Origin: Spirometra erinaceieuropaei
Lineage: Eukaryota; Platyhelminthes; Cestoda; Diphyllobothriidea; Diphyllobothriidae
Direction of reading: 5' to 3'
Assembly (NCBI GenBank): GCA_902702965.1
Contig: CACRXP010000183.1
Coordinates: 633,192 to 697,191, forward strand
Length of the DNA: 64,000 nt
Shown here: piece by piece, positions 22,471 through 32,758 of the stretch
Numbering within the stretch: the first letter of the stretch is position 1
How the letters are laid out: each line of letters opens with the position of its first letter
Made by a program: the position numbers and the translations under genes
Notes under the pieces: generated by a model
The model's database searches: none
What the model was told of the DNA's origin: nothing
What the model saw: only the letters and a program-made list of their open reading frames with translations

Positions 22471-24005
22471 AATTTTACCAGCACTCTTGTAATTCTCGAA
22501 TTACCTGACGGCTAAGTCTCGTCTGGATTGAGGCCTTTGACAGGCGGTTGAAGCCGTTCGTCTATAGAGGTCATGGTAGACATTTACTACGACTCATCCT
22601 TGCACGGGGGTCTTTTACGTCCGATCACACGGGTTTCAACAGACAATATCAGAAATGAATTGTCAACAACGGAACGTGTATTAAATCGGGAATTGCGAGT
22701 GGGGTGAGTCGCGGTTTGTGGGTCAAGGAGATAAAGGGGGAAGGCAATGGAGTAGGCGAACCAGAAGATATGCGCGGGCCTCCCTCCGATTTACCCTCCC
22801 TCCTGTCTAGGTGTCGGTACGCGGGGTTCCACCTCCTGCACGTCCGCTTGGTGAGCGGTCTCCGTGGCTTCTAAGGAAGCGGAATGTCGCTCATGGGAAC
22901 GTTAACAAAGGAATTAATACAAACCTAGCTAAAAATATATGTCCTTTACACTCCTGATGGCGCAATATTTTTTCAAATAATGATATAACTAAATATTGGA
23001 TAGGCTCTGAGGGACCAATAGGGAACATATGAGGAGGGGAGACGTCGGCAACCCTACAAGACTTCTCTGGCGATGTGGATAGACTGTTAAACCTCACTTT
23101 AGCACCGTTACAGCTACCATCACTGAGCGGAACACAAATAAGGACCTTTGGGTCACATCAATAGTAGGCGTTTGCTGATTAGCTGTTGCGGCTCTCTTTA
23201 ATTGCCCAGCACAACCTACACCTCGTTTACTTTTCCGAGCACCTCTACAAAGCGATAAAAATAGCGCGAAAACTTAGGACTGACAACTATTCACCCCTAT
23301 CTGATCATTCCATGATTATGCGCCACACTTTTGCGCAATAGCTCCTACTTTTCTTGGCAATGTTTTACTGTTTTTCGATGCCATTAGCGGATAATTTCTC
23401 TCGGCCAGCGTTCATCGCGGTTCCTGTAATTACAGGAACTTAAGTATCTGGACCACAACCACAGGGTTCCGTTCCACCCCATTTTCGATGGCAGAAAACA
23501 AGACTGACAACAATAGAGTATGAACTGAACGGATTTAGTAATGCAGGGCTTTTCGTCCAATGTTTTGTGTATCTAACAACTTGTGGCTATTCATTACCTA
23601 AGAAAATTCTATCAGCATTGTTGGATTCAAGAAAGATGCACTGGCCATTTTTATTTGGATACGATGAAGAAGACGACTATATTTCTTTTGTCCGCGTCTT
23701 CCAGTAGTGTCAACTGATAGATTTCCAATGGTTTACTGGGTATGCGGTGCTCACATTCACTCCGTGGGTCTAATGTTTTAGTCCATAGAAGTGTCTGAAG
23801 TCGTAGACACGGAATTTAGCTTATTGTACAGTGGTAGGTAGGCCAAGTTACTCAGTTTGAGACTTAAGTATGAGGGAATTGATGCATACGGCATACTATC
23901 TACTTATGGCAAAAAAAGACAGCGCCGACTGGTGGGTCCTTTATTTCCAGTCTTGTATGCCCATTTTAACCGAAAATCCTATTTTACCTCATATCAGAAT
24001 TAGGT
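22471..24005. other. No gene recognised
   Basis: No open frame of note and no motif. A block at 22740-22880 is purine/pyrimidine-biased and GC-rich but unassigned. Confidence 0.45.
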
Positions 24006-24009
24006 TAAA

Positions 24010-24180
24010 TATAGGCAGAATGGTATTACCGACAAAGGCAAGGGAGACTGGAATGGCCATTTCCGGCTCAGCCGTCGTCAGCCAGTCATACCCAACCCCG
24101 AAGTGTGGGACACCTCGGGCTCGATCCTGCCACCTGTTAGCTAGAATGCCAACGCCTCTAACCACTGAGCTATGGGCTCG
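24010..24180 (-). repeat. tRNA-derived SINE with hammerhead, minus copy
   Basis: On the minus strand: tRNA-like head with A-box TAGCTCAGTGG (plus 24161-24171) and B-box-like GGATCGAGCCC (plus 24117-24127), then a body with a hammerhead core, then the end 'GGTAATACCATTCTGCCTATA'. The same family occurs at 24284, 27659-28146, 47718-48050 and 51559-52283. Confidence 0.85.
24046..24087 (-). ncRNA. Hammerhead ribozyme in SINE, intact core
   Basis: The cleanest SINE hammerhead in the window. Stem I GACTGG/CCAGTC has six perfect pairs. CTGACGA (plus 24075-24081) is followed by stem II CGGC/GCCG with loop TGA, then GAAA, then the palindrome ATGGCCAT counted from the last A of GAAA, then T at the cleavage position. 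As a monomer, stem III would be two pairs with a GGCC loop; as a dimer the eight-base palindrome would pair fully. Activity is inferred from fit to the type-I hammerhead consensus. Confidence 0.75.
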
Positions 24181-24184
24181 TTAT

Positions 24185-24270
24185 CCTGTCGATCGAGGCG
24201 AAACGGGACGAGTGAGTTCCGTAGAAAACGATCGGTAAGCGCCTCTCTACCATTGTATATTCGCGACTGC
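24185..24270 (+). repeat. SINE linker module
   Basis: Carries 'ACGGGACGAGTGAGTTCCGTA' -like sequence and 'CTACCATTGTATATTCGCGAC', the block that normally joins the 3' end of one SINE monomer to the tRNA head of the next. It leads into the plus-strand copy at 24284. Confidence 0.6.
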
Positions 24271-24283
24271 AACCTGCAAGACA

Positions 24284-24455
24284 ATGAGTCCGTGTCTCGG
24301 TGGCTAGAGGCGTTGGACTTCTAACTAACAGGTCGCGGGATCGAGCTCCAGGTGTTCCATATTTCGGGGCTGGGTATGGCTGGCTGGCGACAGCTAATGG
24401 GCCAGATATGGCCATTCCAGTCTTCCTTGTCTGTCGGTAATACCATTCTACCTAT
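24284..24455 (+). repeat. tRNA-derived SINE, plus copy
   Basis: Head with 'GTCTCGGTGGCTAGAGG' (A-box-like) and GGGATCGAGCTCC (B-box-like), body, and end 'GGTAATACCATTCTACCTAT'. Its hammerhead is degenerate: CTGGCGA instead of CUGANGA and GATA instead of GAAA. Head-to-head with the minus copy at 24010-24180. Confidence 0.8.
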
Positions 24456-24575
24456 ATCATGCGCCGTTATGCGGCTGCCGGTTGGGCTTCAGAGAAAACC
24501 CCTAAGGCAAAACGGGACGAGTGGGTTCCGTAGGAAACGATCGGTGAGCACTCCTCTACCAATGGGTTAAATATG
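24456..24575 (+). repeat. SINE linker module, downstream
   Basis: 'ATCATGCGCCG...GCGGCTGCCGGTTGGGCT' followed by 'ACGAGTGGGTTCCGTAGG' and 'CGATCGGTGAGCACTCCTCTACCA'. The same module lies at 27855-27955, 51559-51660 and 51975-52076. Confidence 0.65.
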
Positions 24576-25159
24576 ACACGTACCCTGAGAAGACTGAGTC
24601 TTCCTGGCGTTCTGCCGTGTCCAGGGGTGAATGATATCGGAACGGCCTTCATTGGCCGTCATTTGCGAAATAAATAGCCTTTCGGGTTTGGCGACCGAAT
24701 AATCATGGACCAGCACTGCTGCGCCGGCATGTTGTAAAGGACTGGGTTCTGGTTACGGACTACAAATTCCGATGACGTCATGAGCAAAAACTTCTGTTAA
24801 ACAAATCTCCCTTTTCTCCGGACCGACGCGTTCGGGCGTTTTCGATGCAGACCGGACGGTAAATATGCAATCTGGCCTTTTCTAACAAAGGATCAAATTG
24901 CACATTGTCTGCAGGAGTATGAGAACTCTTGTATCGTCAACATAATTTTGCGAAAAGAACTTGGACGCAGTACACTGTGGATGTTACTTGCGCACCCTTA
25001 AAGTACCCGGTGCTGATAAGTGCTACCACCTATGTCACGACCATGCCATCGTCAACCTTGGTTTGCATGGTGACGTGACCGCTCTGACCAAAGCCTCTCT
25101 AACGTAGCGGAAACCGATATCACCGAAGATTGCCTTCATTCACTTTTGTGGTGCTCTTG

Positions 25160-25551
25160 TCATACCCATAGTTGTTGCAGTGTACACCCCAACGATGGAT
25201 GCCGATGACCTTCAGAAAATGGCTTCCCATGGCCAACTCGCGACAGAAGCCAAGCCTGTCCCTATATGTGACTTCATTGTTATTGGGACTGAAATGTTAA
25301 GGCAAGTAGATATATTGTACGTAGGAGGTGCAGCCTTGGCTACACGCAGCGGAAATTGCCGCACGAACGATGACATGCTTGTGAGTTTCGCTGCAACGGG
25401 TCTTGTCTTGCCCGCATCTAACGACTTCGTCGCACTGATGCTGAGAAAAATGACCTTTGAAGCGTCTTCAATAGAGTGCAACTTGTTGACATGGAAGCAT
25501 GCACGGCAAAATACCTTCCAGAGCCTTCTAAGCCACATCGGACGTCACTAG
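25160..25551 (+). pseudogene. Possible RTE-like endonuclease relic
   Basis: Open frame (25180-25551) beginning 'VYTPTMDADDLQKM', similar in position and wording to the 'VYAPPMTxxDE' opening of RTE-like endonucleases. A later 'DDMLVSFAATGLVLPASNDF' has the spacing of the 'NGLLLLRTCAEHxLxLTNT' region. The GDFN motif is gone. A weak call resting on spacing and a few residues. Confidence 0.35.
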
Positions 25552-26619
25552 AAAGATTGGATCTCTAAGAGAGCTGGTAGTCAAGGGCTCCTCATCTTCA
25601 GGACGCTAAGGATTTAATGGATCGGTGTTGTACAACTACTCAGCACAGCTACCTCAACGAGATGCGGAGTTAGATTGTCTGAGGCGAATACGATTCAGCC
25701 GACGGAGTTACGAGGAAGCTGTGCTGAATGTTGAAGATGAACTAATTCTCCAGTTACTCCGTACCAACCGTCAGGGACATATGAGTTGCGCCGAATTCGT
25801 GAAAGTACCGTCCAACAGTATTAGCCGTGTGGTTACACGGTCTTCTACCTCAAATGTTGGAAATAGATGTCATGCCCACAGGCTGAAATGACATTACCTT
25901 TACGCCGGCCTGAACAAAGGCGGCAAATCGCTGTAAAAGGACTGCGGTGTTGTAAACTCTCTTGAAATTGCTGTCAAAGCCTTCGCAACCGTCATCCTCA
26001 ATCTTCTCTAATATTTACGATGTACTCATTAAAAGTTGCTGTGATCGATCGGAGCAGGCTTTTTTGATCAGCACTTCTCACTTCCCTGATTTTCTGAATA
26101 CGGCGACTGTCACTAGCAGCCTACTCTTGTCTGTTTCTTGTATTCTGCTCCTGATTTTGACATCGTGATTCTTTGTTTTCAGGGATGCTACGCGATGACA
26201 CACCAACAAAGCTTCTTCAGTTTGCTTCAAGTCAGTCTTTGCAGAATAGGAACCAGAGTTCGTGTTAGTGTCAATGAGTAGTATTTATCCGATACTACAT
26301 CGGACGTTCGTTGGGACCGTATTCTATCACCAACTGTGTCCTTCATACGCATATGGTCGATTATACCTACACGGTATCCGAGTGTCATATAACTTTGTAA
26401 GGAGATAATGTGTGTGTGTGACGGATGTACGGCGGAGCTGCAGACACTGGCTCGCCAGTGTCTGTGCGACAGATCGGCCTATGCGATCTGGCCTATGCAT
26501 GATGAGAAAGTGCGATCACATGTGAGACAGGTTGAATTCGAGTTCAAATTGTAGGTAGTAAAGGATGTAGTGATAATTTTTCATAACGCAACAGGTTGGT
26601 CGTGTTAACATTCTACTGG
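25552..26619. other. No gene recognised
   Basis: Short frames only (such as 25625-25891), with no motif I can name. Confidence 0.4.
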
Positions 26620-26702
26620 CTCTACAGATGTCCATCGAGGCCTACCGGTCCCCGAAGCGTCCGTTAACAGTGTGGACACGGTGATAGGGTTGTGTGCTTG
26701 CG

Positions 26703-26927
26703 TTATTTGTCGGTTTCAAGGTTAGTTTTCAGGTGCTTGAGGGACGTCAACAAGATTTCCATGTACCGAATCTTCTGTCCGCCTTGTATGAGGCCACCCA
26801 TAGCTACGTCGCTGTGGAATGACCACCTGTGCAGATGGTCGTTGTCTATACTAAGAAAGTGACCGCACCATCGCACTCGTATCTGCCTCAGAATTGCGTA
26901 GATAATGGGGACGTCGGTTTCTTCCAT
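26703..26927 (-). pseudogene. RTE-like LINE C-terminal fragment
   Basis: 'METDVPIIYAILRQIRVRWCGH', read across plus 26703-26927, matches the 'IYAMLRQMQLRWSGHLVRM' end of RTE-like proteins, followed by 'GGLIQGGQKIRYMEILLTSL' ('RRQGGQxRRYKDTLK' in relatives). Confidence 0.75.
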
Positions 26928-27057
26928 AGTTTCAGTGTCTGGGGTCCTTTCTTGCTGTTCTAACTCCAGTATTTTCTAAGAGCAGCCGAGGTAAAATAAA
27001 CAGTCCACGTCTCTGCCCCATACGAAGGCGTCATAAGAACAACAACCCTGTAAAATC

Positions 27058-27660
27058 TCAGTGTTGTGCTGAGTAGGATGCTGCAAATGTTCCAGACGGA
27101 GTATTGTAGCCAGCGGAAGGCATGGTTGGCCTTGCGGATCCGGCGTTTGATTTCGTCATCGATATTGAAATTTCACTCCCAAGGTATGCAGACTTGTCCA
27201 CTGCTGTGAGAGGAGTTCCACTAGCATTGATAATAAATTCAGTGTAGTTAGCATTTGGCGCCAGTTGGTGCAGGAGAACTGTATTCACCGTGCCGATGGG
27301 CAGTCTTAGGATGGGGCAGCGGGGGGCGTAGAGATCCACACTCCGCTGCATGTCCTTATCCGTTGTGTCTAGTTCACGATTATTTGCGAACAGTAGGCCG
27401 TGATTGTTGCCCTTCGATACTTTCGAAGTCACCTTCAGACGACAAGTATTTATAAGCTTATCGACGGTTCCGTAATCGATGTCAATTTCCGACCTCAGTT
27501 CATGGTAGGCGTCCATCAACATGGTGAAGGACATGATACTGAATAGGGTGGGAGCGAGCCTGCAGCCCAGCTTCACCCAATTAGTCATCGCCAATGCTTC
27601 TAGAGGTTCTCCCGTTGTCTGTGACACGAACCATCATCCCGTCGTAAAGTTGTCTTACAG
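27058..27660 (-). pseudogene. RTE-like LINE palm and thumb
   Basis: Starts with 'TVRQLYDGMMVRVTDNG', then 'TNWVKLGCRLAPTLFSIM' (normally 'TNGVKQGCVLAPTLFS') and 'HGLLFANNREL', where the catalytic F-A-D-D box reads FANN. Both catalytic aspartates are lost. Later 'LYAPRCPILRLPIGTVNTVL' and 'VDKSAYLGSEIS' correspond to the thumb. Frameshift near 27600. Confidence 0.8.
27650..27658 (+). repeat. Target-site duplication, left copy
   Basis: TTGTCTTAC, repeated at 28147-28155. The two copies bracket the dimeric SINE exactly and lie in the LINE reverse transcriptase, in the sequence encoding 'VRQ' on the minus strand. Confidence 0.85.
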
Positions 27661-28146
27661 TAGGCAGAATAGCATTACGGACAGATGCAAAGGCGATTGA
27701 AATGACCGTTTCCGGCCTATTAACCGTCGCCAGCCAGTCATACCCAACTCCGAGATGCGAAACACCTAGGGCTCGACACCGCGACCCGTTGGTTAGAAGT
27801 CCAACGCCCCTAACCACTGAGACACGGGCCTGTCCCATCGTTTTCGATCGAGAATGCACAATGGTGGAGGGGCGCTCACCGATCGTGTTACAGAACTCAC
27901 TCGTCCCGTTCTGCCTTGGGACTCTCTCTCGAGCCTAACCAACAGCCGCACAGCTGCGCAATATAGGCAGAATAACCTTACCGACAAAAACAAGTGTTTG
28001 GAACGATCGTTTCCGGCTTATTGGCCGTCGTCAGCCAGTTATACCCAACCCCGAGGGGTGGAACATCTGAGGCTTGATCCCGCGACCTGTTGGTTAGATG
28101 TCCAAAGCACATAGCCGTAACACGACCAGTGAGCGTCCCTCTACCA
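27659..28146 (-). mobile_element. Dimeric tRNA-SINE / retrozyme-like insertion
   Basis: A 488-base insertion bounded by a 9-base duplication. On the minus strand: monomer 1 with tRNA-like head (A-box partly lost), hammerhead and end 'ATTCTGCCTATA'; a linker with a GCGC-rich hairpin and 'GGACGAGTGAGTT'; then monomer 2 with head 'GTGTCTCAGTGGTTAGGGG', a degenerate hammerhead and end 'ATTCTGCCTA'. The two predicted cleavage positions (plus 28002 and 27701) are 301 bases apart. Cleavage at both would release a 301-nt unit containing linker plus one tRNA head. Inserted as a dimer, so the mobile RNA was at least dimeric. Resembles metazoan retrozymes but with Pol III-type boxes. Confidence 0.75.
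27999..28037 (-). ncRNA. Hammerhead in SINE monomer 1, compensatory stem III
   Basis: CTGACGA (plus 28028-28034), stem II CGGC/GCCG, GAAA, then the palindrome ACGATCGT instead of the ATGGCCAT seen in other copies, then T. Two pairs have changed together (T-A to C-G and G-C to A-T). Stem I keeps about three pairs. Confidence 0.65.
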
Positions 28147-28155
28147 TTGTCTTAC
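28147..28155 (+). repeat. Target-site duplication, right copy
   Basis: TTGTCTTAC, matching 27650-27658. Confidence 0.85.
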
Positions 28156-28208
28156 CATTCGAGTAAGTCGCCCAGTACGTCCGAATTTAGGTGATTTTTT
28201 AGAGTCCG

Positions 28209-28887
28209 TCACAATTCACTTCGTCCGATCAACGAAAATGATGCAGAGGTTGACTCGCACTTTTTGGCGTTTTTCCTGTAGTTGGCCAGCCGCGAAGATG
28301 TCTGTGGTTCCCCAGCGTTTTTTGAATCTGCACTGCGTTTCTGAGAGACGTCCCTGCTCAGATGCGCTTTCGCACGACTAAGTAGGACAAGTAAAAAGGC
28401 TTTTCCCGCAGTATTGAGATGGGGTACATCTCCGTGATTACCGCAGTTTCCGGTTGCCCATGCGTTTCTGAATGTGCTCGATGGCAACATCCTTGAAGTC
28501 TTGGAGAACGTCCCCGCCGTCACATCTCTGGAACCAGCCAACCTAGCATTTCCATGAATTGTGAGCTGCTGTACCTATACACTTCAGCTGTAACTGCGTT
28601 TTCTCCCAGTGCTTTTCTACTGGACAGCTGTTTTTCTGCCCTGTCTCAAGGAGCCAAGGTAGGCAACCCAGGTTGTCGTTGGGGCACACTTGAGGCGATC
28701 GGTTGATGGCTTCTTTACGTATTGTTGACTGTTGGTTGAGGATTCCCTGTATGTGTGTGGACCAACGCTTCAGGATCTGTGACTTTTCCATCACGAAGGT
28801 TGTCTCACCATGGCTTAGCAGCGGAACAGTCCTCCCGGCTTGTGGGCCGTAGACCGCTTTGATGACCGCGATGTTCGGCAGACACAT
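28209..28887 (-). pseudogene. RTE-like LINE reverse transcriptase, N-terminal half
   Basis: 28887-28543 reads 'IKAVYGPQAGRTVPLLSHG' and 'EKSQILKRWSTHIQGILNQ', matching 'IKAVYGPxxxGxxPLLSADG' and 'EKTQILQRWAEHFRGVLN' of the family. 28541-28209 carries 'NTAGKAFLLVLLSRAKAHL' and, in another frame near 28200-28240, 'CIIFVDRTK' (motif A, 'FVDLTKAFD'). Several frameshifts. Confidence 0.8.
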
Positions 28888-29935
28888 GGGTCACGAACTT
28901 GCGAGTCAGCCAGTCGTTCTGTATCTTCCTCAGTCTCTGTTTTGCTAGGACTTATTGGCGTTGTTACTATCGATAGTATAGGTCGCGGGAAATTTGTGTT
29001 TCTTGGGAGGGAATGTACGAATTTCATCATCGCCATCAAAACAATCCACGTGCCGACGGCGTGCTCAACCACGTACCTTTATTGTTATGGCCTGGATGGC
29101 ATCTCGCAAATTCCACCCACTGGGTTTCGACATTGGTCCGGCCTCCAGGGTTTGTATTCCTAGTTTGGAGTTCATGCAGCTGCTAAAAGTCTACCGACGT
29201 TCCGCCGTACCAAGTAATACAGTATTTGACTTACCTGATGCTGACCGGTACTGCAGTCGCCTGCGCGGCTGCAATTAGAACCTCGTCTTGGAGGCGACGA
29301 GGTGTTGGCCCGTTCAGAAGTTGGCGCCAAACGTCGCCTTAGTCATCAGCACTTCACGCAGGTTACGCGTCCACACGAGGGCGGGGTCCAGCAGATGCCA
29401 GTGACGCGAGTAAGGGTGCATCGAAGTCGTCTTATCCTGCGTCGAAAATGGAAGACGTTTGCCTGGAGAAGACTGTGTTCTGCACAGGCCTCCAAGGCGA
29501 GGAGGCCACCACTGTTACAATTACCGGTCCCGTGGCAACCGATTACATCCTCTCAGGCAGCATGATCTTTGTCAGGGTGGACGTTGAGGTCATCAAGGAC
29601 AACCCGTTCGTCTACCTTTGCTCAGTCACTACAGGAGCGTACAGGTTTTCGTCGAACTTGTTCTTCAGGTCATCGGAGTTGGTCACTGAGGGGGCTTAGG
29701 CGCTGACAATGGTGCCAAATTTGTTTCCGCGTAGTGACGGCCTCCTAGCCATGGGACGGTTATCGACGCTTTGTGGCAGACGGGACAGCTGTCTCACGAC
29801 GCTGTTCCTGATGAGGAGGGCAACTCCGGTATGTCGTCGCTCTACCCTTAGAAGTCCGTCCCAGATGTGTCTGGAACGGATGCCGTTGTTTTTTGTGCTT
29901 TTTCGACCGCTTTTTTGCGTCCATAAGTCATGATC
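28815..29935 (-). pseudogene. RTE-like LINE endonuclease and linker
   Basis: Minus reading opens with 'LRGNKFGTIVSA' (about 29740-29700). Successive frames follow with 'VHPDKDHAA'-like residues (the GDFNARVG-xDH region, GDFN lost), 'LALEACAEHSLLQANVFHF' and 'GICWTPP'. The linker contains 'MKFVHSLPRNTNFPR' and 'RLADSQVRDP'. The order fits the RTE-like family; most frames shift every 50-100 bases. Confidence 0.65.
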
Positions 29936-31042
29936 AGCTTGCCGACGGTGTGTTTTATCAGCAATTTTTAGGGCATCTTTTCTAGCCCCCTTCCCCTCTC
30001 TACGAGACGTCTCCTAAATAGGGTCACTTAGTCATCCCAGGCTACTGCCGAATTCTGATGTGAGTCACGACTTCTGTTTAGTGGAAGGACGACCCGAGTT
30101 AACTTGGGCCATCTACAGGATGACATGTCACCCTCTCCGCAGGGCTTTTTGTTCGGGAGCGGGGAGAGAGTTTGGGCGTTACTTCAGGGATTACCGGGCA
30201 TGAAGACACACACTGGATACCCTCATCTGGTTTAGCCAGCCAAGGACGGTTATCGGGATGTGACCGCGGAGCTGGGCACGACGTCTTGGAACCATAGATG
30301 AAAGCTGGGTTTTGGGATAGGACGGGACAGCAGCATTCACCAGACCCATTAATGTAGTCGGCAGTAACCATCGGTGTACTACTCATGGGTACTTCCTGCC
30401 ACCCTAGTCGTGCCTTTATTATCAGGCCCAGTTGCCGTCCCCTGCGCTACACCCTTGTGTACGGTATTTGCAAACTGTGTACGTGCGGTAAACTTGTCAG
30501 CGTAAGGTTGGGCGACGCTGATTCAGAGGCATGGACGGTCTTGAAGTGACCGACGAAGTGGGTCGCCGCTCATGGCACCACGCACACCTAGAGCGCTTGG
30601 AATACACGATTCCAGACGGCACTAGTTAACATGACGCTCAGTTTCTAGGGAACGCATCCCAGTCCTTTGTCGTTCGGATGTTACTATTGACGTCTCATAT
30701 CCTTTGCTTGGTCACCTGTTCTGATTATTGCGAAATTTGCCTTAAACGTGTATAAGATATCACTATTGTCGTTTACTTATAATCTAACTGGTCATTTTTT
30801 TGATGTTTTGGCTTTCTAGAAACCATGCCTGCACTGGTCGATTCAATCTAAGATGTACTGGATGAAGACAAGTAAATAGTAGTCGGTTTACGTGGACTTT
30901 TGTGGGACCTTTCGCGGGTTTCTGCCTCGCAAGTTCATCCTTGAGCGTCCGCCCAAGGAAAGTGTGAATATCATTTTCATCAGCGAAGTTCTTGTCAAAG
31001 ATTGGCGCCGAAATCGCCGTCTACATGCTTGCTTCACTTTAG
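29936..31042. other. No gene recognised; upstream flank of GON4L exon 1
   Basis: One minus frame (30099-30386) is free of motifs. No TATA-like promoter or CpG-rich start can be defended. Upstream exons or the GON4L promoter may lie here. Confidence 0.4.
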
Positions 31043-31201
31043 GAGTTTCAGATTATGGAGTATAATCTGCAGACTTCACGAAAACGTAGGAAAAACATTC
31101 CACCGGATTCACTTCTGAAGCGAAGAAGACTTTCAAAAGAATCTGGGGAACAAGGAAAACACAGGACACTGCTTGAGACGGCCCTAACAGACGACTGGCA
31201 G
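31043..31201 (+). CDS. GON4L: GON4L ortholog, exon 1 (first recognised)
   Basis: Exon flanked by a TTTTAG acceptor (31037-31042) and a CAG|GTCAGC donor at 31201/31202. The first ATG is at 31055; an in-frame TAG lies directly upstream at 31040, so 31055 is a reasonable start if no earlier exon contributes. The 49 or so codons encode two basic clusters, 'SRKRRKN' and 'LLKRRRLSK', plausible nuclear-localisation signals, and end '...LLETALTDDWQ'. This aligns in position with 'MLDRTLEDGAKQHNLT' before the conserved block of vertebrate GON4L. It ends in phase 0, matching exon 2. Exon 1 is the least certain part of the model. Confidence 0.65.
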
Positions 31202-32465
31202 GTCAGCGCAGGATCATGGAATTTTCAATTTTATTTAACTTTTGTAACTATCTCTATAAATTCGTTTTAGCAGCATCGCCACTTAACGACCCAGGGAACT
31301 GTCACCCGTTGTAAAAGTGTGGCAGAGAATTGAACGTGAGCTATATAAATTGTTAGACGGCAGAAGTACGAAAGATATTATGGGAAGGAGAAACAAGGGG
31401 AAATTTAGAAAGTCGGATGGCAATCATTTTCAGTAGTCGAGTTGATGCGTTAGCGTAACTGACTTACGTATGCATGGATGATCGCAAAAACTGTCTACAG
31501 CATCGTGAAGCACTACAGTTAACCCTCTGCATGACATTCGACTTGCGCCTTGAAGATAGTCATGAATATCTAACGGAATACAGTGGGACAGTGGCCCCAG
31601 TCCCTCTTGGCGCCAAGACAGCAGCCTACGCCCAGCGAATGAAGGCTGACTTCGTGCGCGGAAGGAGGAACGGCAAACAGCTGCAAAACACGTAGGTGAA
31701 CACTCCTGAGTAGCGGAGCATACTGGCCTATTAAATTTCCTGAAAAACGTTGCACGGACTTCTGGCACTACTTTCTTGTACAACGTAATTCAAGTCAGAT
31801 AAATATCAGATTCCTGACTCGCACGTTTGACATTCCCGGGCCTCCAAGTCACTCTTCCCCCGACTTATTTGACTTTTCAGTGTAAATTTGTGATTGAACC
31901 CATGGTAAGCAAGAGGGGCTAAATTGTAAACTGAAGAATAAAACCTTGCGACAACGACTGATGCTTATTTAAGTACGATGACTGTTCCACCACGGACATG
32001 TCAACCGCTGCCACCCCCCCCCGCTCCCTGCTAACTGCAGTCCCAGCTGGAGCGCGCTCTCCTGACTTGCACCAAATAAGTGGTCCCACTGACAACGGTG
32101 ACAGACAGCAGCATCTTTAAAATACTCTGAACGTCGAGCCAGCCAACCTTTGGTTCTTTTGCGCCGCCGCCGCCGCCTCCTCTTCTTGTTATTGGTTGGT
32201 AAACTAAAGTCGTTGCCCCGTCTCTGATAGGTAGAACGCCGGGACGTTTGAATCAATACGAGGCGAAAAAATCTCCACAGACATTAGTAAGGACATTTAT
32301 TTTCGCTTGCTCAAGTCGCTTCACTTGATTGCCTTAAACCAAGAAGTTTGGATCGACTTCCGCGGGTTGTGCAAATCAAAGTATTTTTTAAGTTGTTTCG
32401 CCCGTCTACTCATACCTTTTGCATCACGCGGTTTCTTTTTTACACATCTTCCTTTTTCTCTCCAG
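31202..32465 (+). other. GON4L intron 1
   Basis: Starts GTCAGC and ends in a pyrimidine-rich tract with TCTCCAG. A frame at 31474-31695 has splice-like edges but the wrong phase, so I do not treat it as an exon. At 32160-32190 on the minus strand there is an Arg/Lys-rich low-complexity stretch, not a gene. Confidence 0.6.
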
Positions 32466-32758
32466 TTAACTATGGGGGCCTCACTGGCCGAACGACTCGA
32501 AAGAATAACCAGTGAGAAGAAGTTGACTGTGCCCCAAGTGAAGCGCCTCCTCAAAATTGTCCTAACTAACGAGGACGTTGTGGCCGCGTTCAGACACTTC
32601 ATGGATGGCCAGCTGGCACTGCTTGAACCGGAGACCGGCGAGCCCTCCTCAGCCACTAGGAGACAAGCCCACCTCTTGGGGGTCGACCCGACTGCTCTTA
32701 GCCGTTGCTCTGGCGGCTCTGCCATCGAGAATCCGATTGTGCACCGGGTGTTAACAAG
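32466..32758 (+). CDS. GON4L: GON4L ortholog, exon 2 (conserved N-terminal block)
   Basis: Begins after CTCTCCAG in phase 0 and ends at ACAAG|GTTCTT, leaving two bases that are completed by the first base of exon 3 (AG|G, Arg). It encodes 'KKLTVPQVKRLLKIVLTNED' and 'VVAAFRHFMDGQ', matching the GON4L block '[20 protein letters not shown]' with 'VVAMMKAAI'. This is one of the most conserved parts of the family, whose members act in the nucleus as transcription regulators (with YY1 and Sin3/HDAC in vertebrates; needed for gonad development in nematodes). The donor GTTCTT is weak, so the 3' edge may move by a few bases, but this is the only choice that keeps phase. Confidence 0.85.

Larger units (their letters stand above)
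26620..29935 (-). mobile_element. RTE-like LINE, near full length, decayed
   Basis: Reads from about 29935 down to 26620. In order: endonuclease (29935-29280), linker (29280-28815), reverse transcriptase N-terminal part (28887-28209), motif A region at about 28200, a SINE insertion (27659-28146), then the palm and thumb (27660-27058) and C-terminal part (26927-26703). The wording throughout matches the RTE-like 'endonuclease-reverse transcriptase' proteins common in tapeworm genomes. Many frameshifts and stops make it dead. Confidence 0.8.

Noticed and set aside
31501..31692. Open stretch with splice-like edges in GON4L intron 1
   Set aside because: Joining it breaks phase with exon 2 (ends with two spare bases, then a stop), and it has no match to GON4L.
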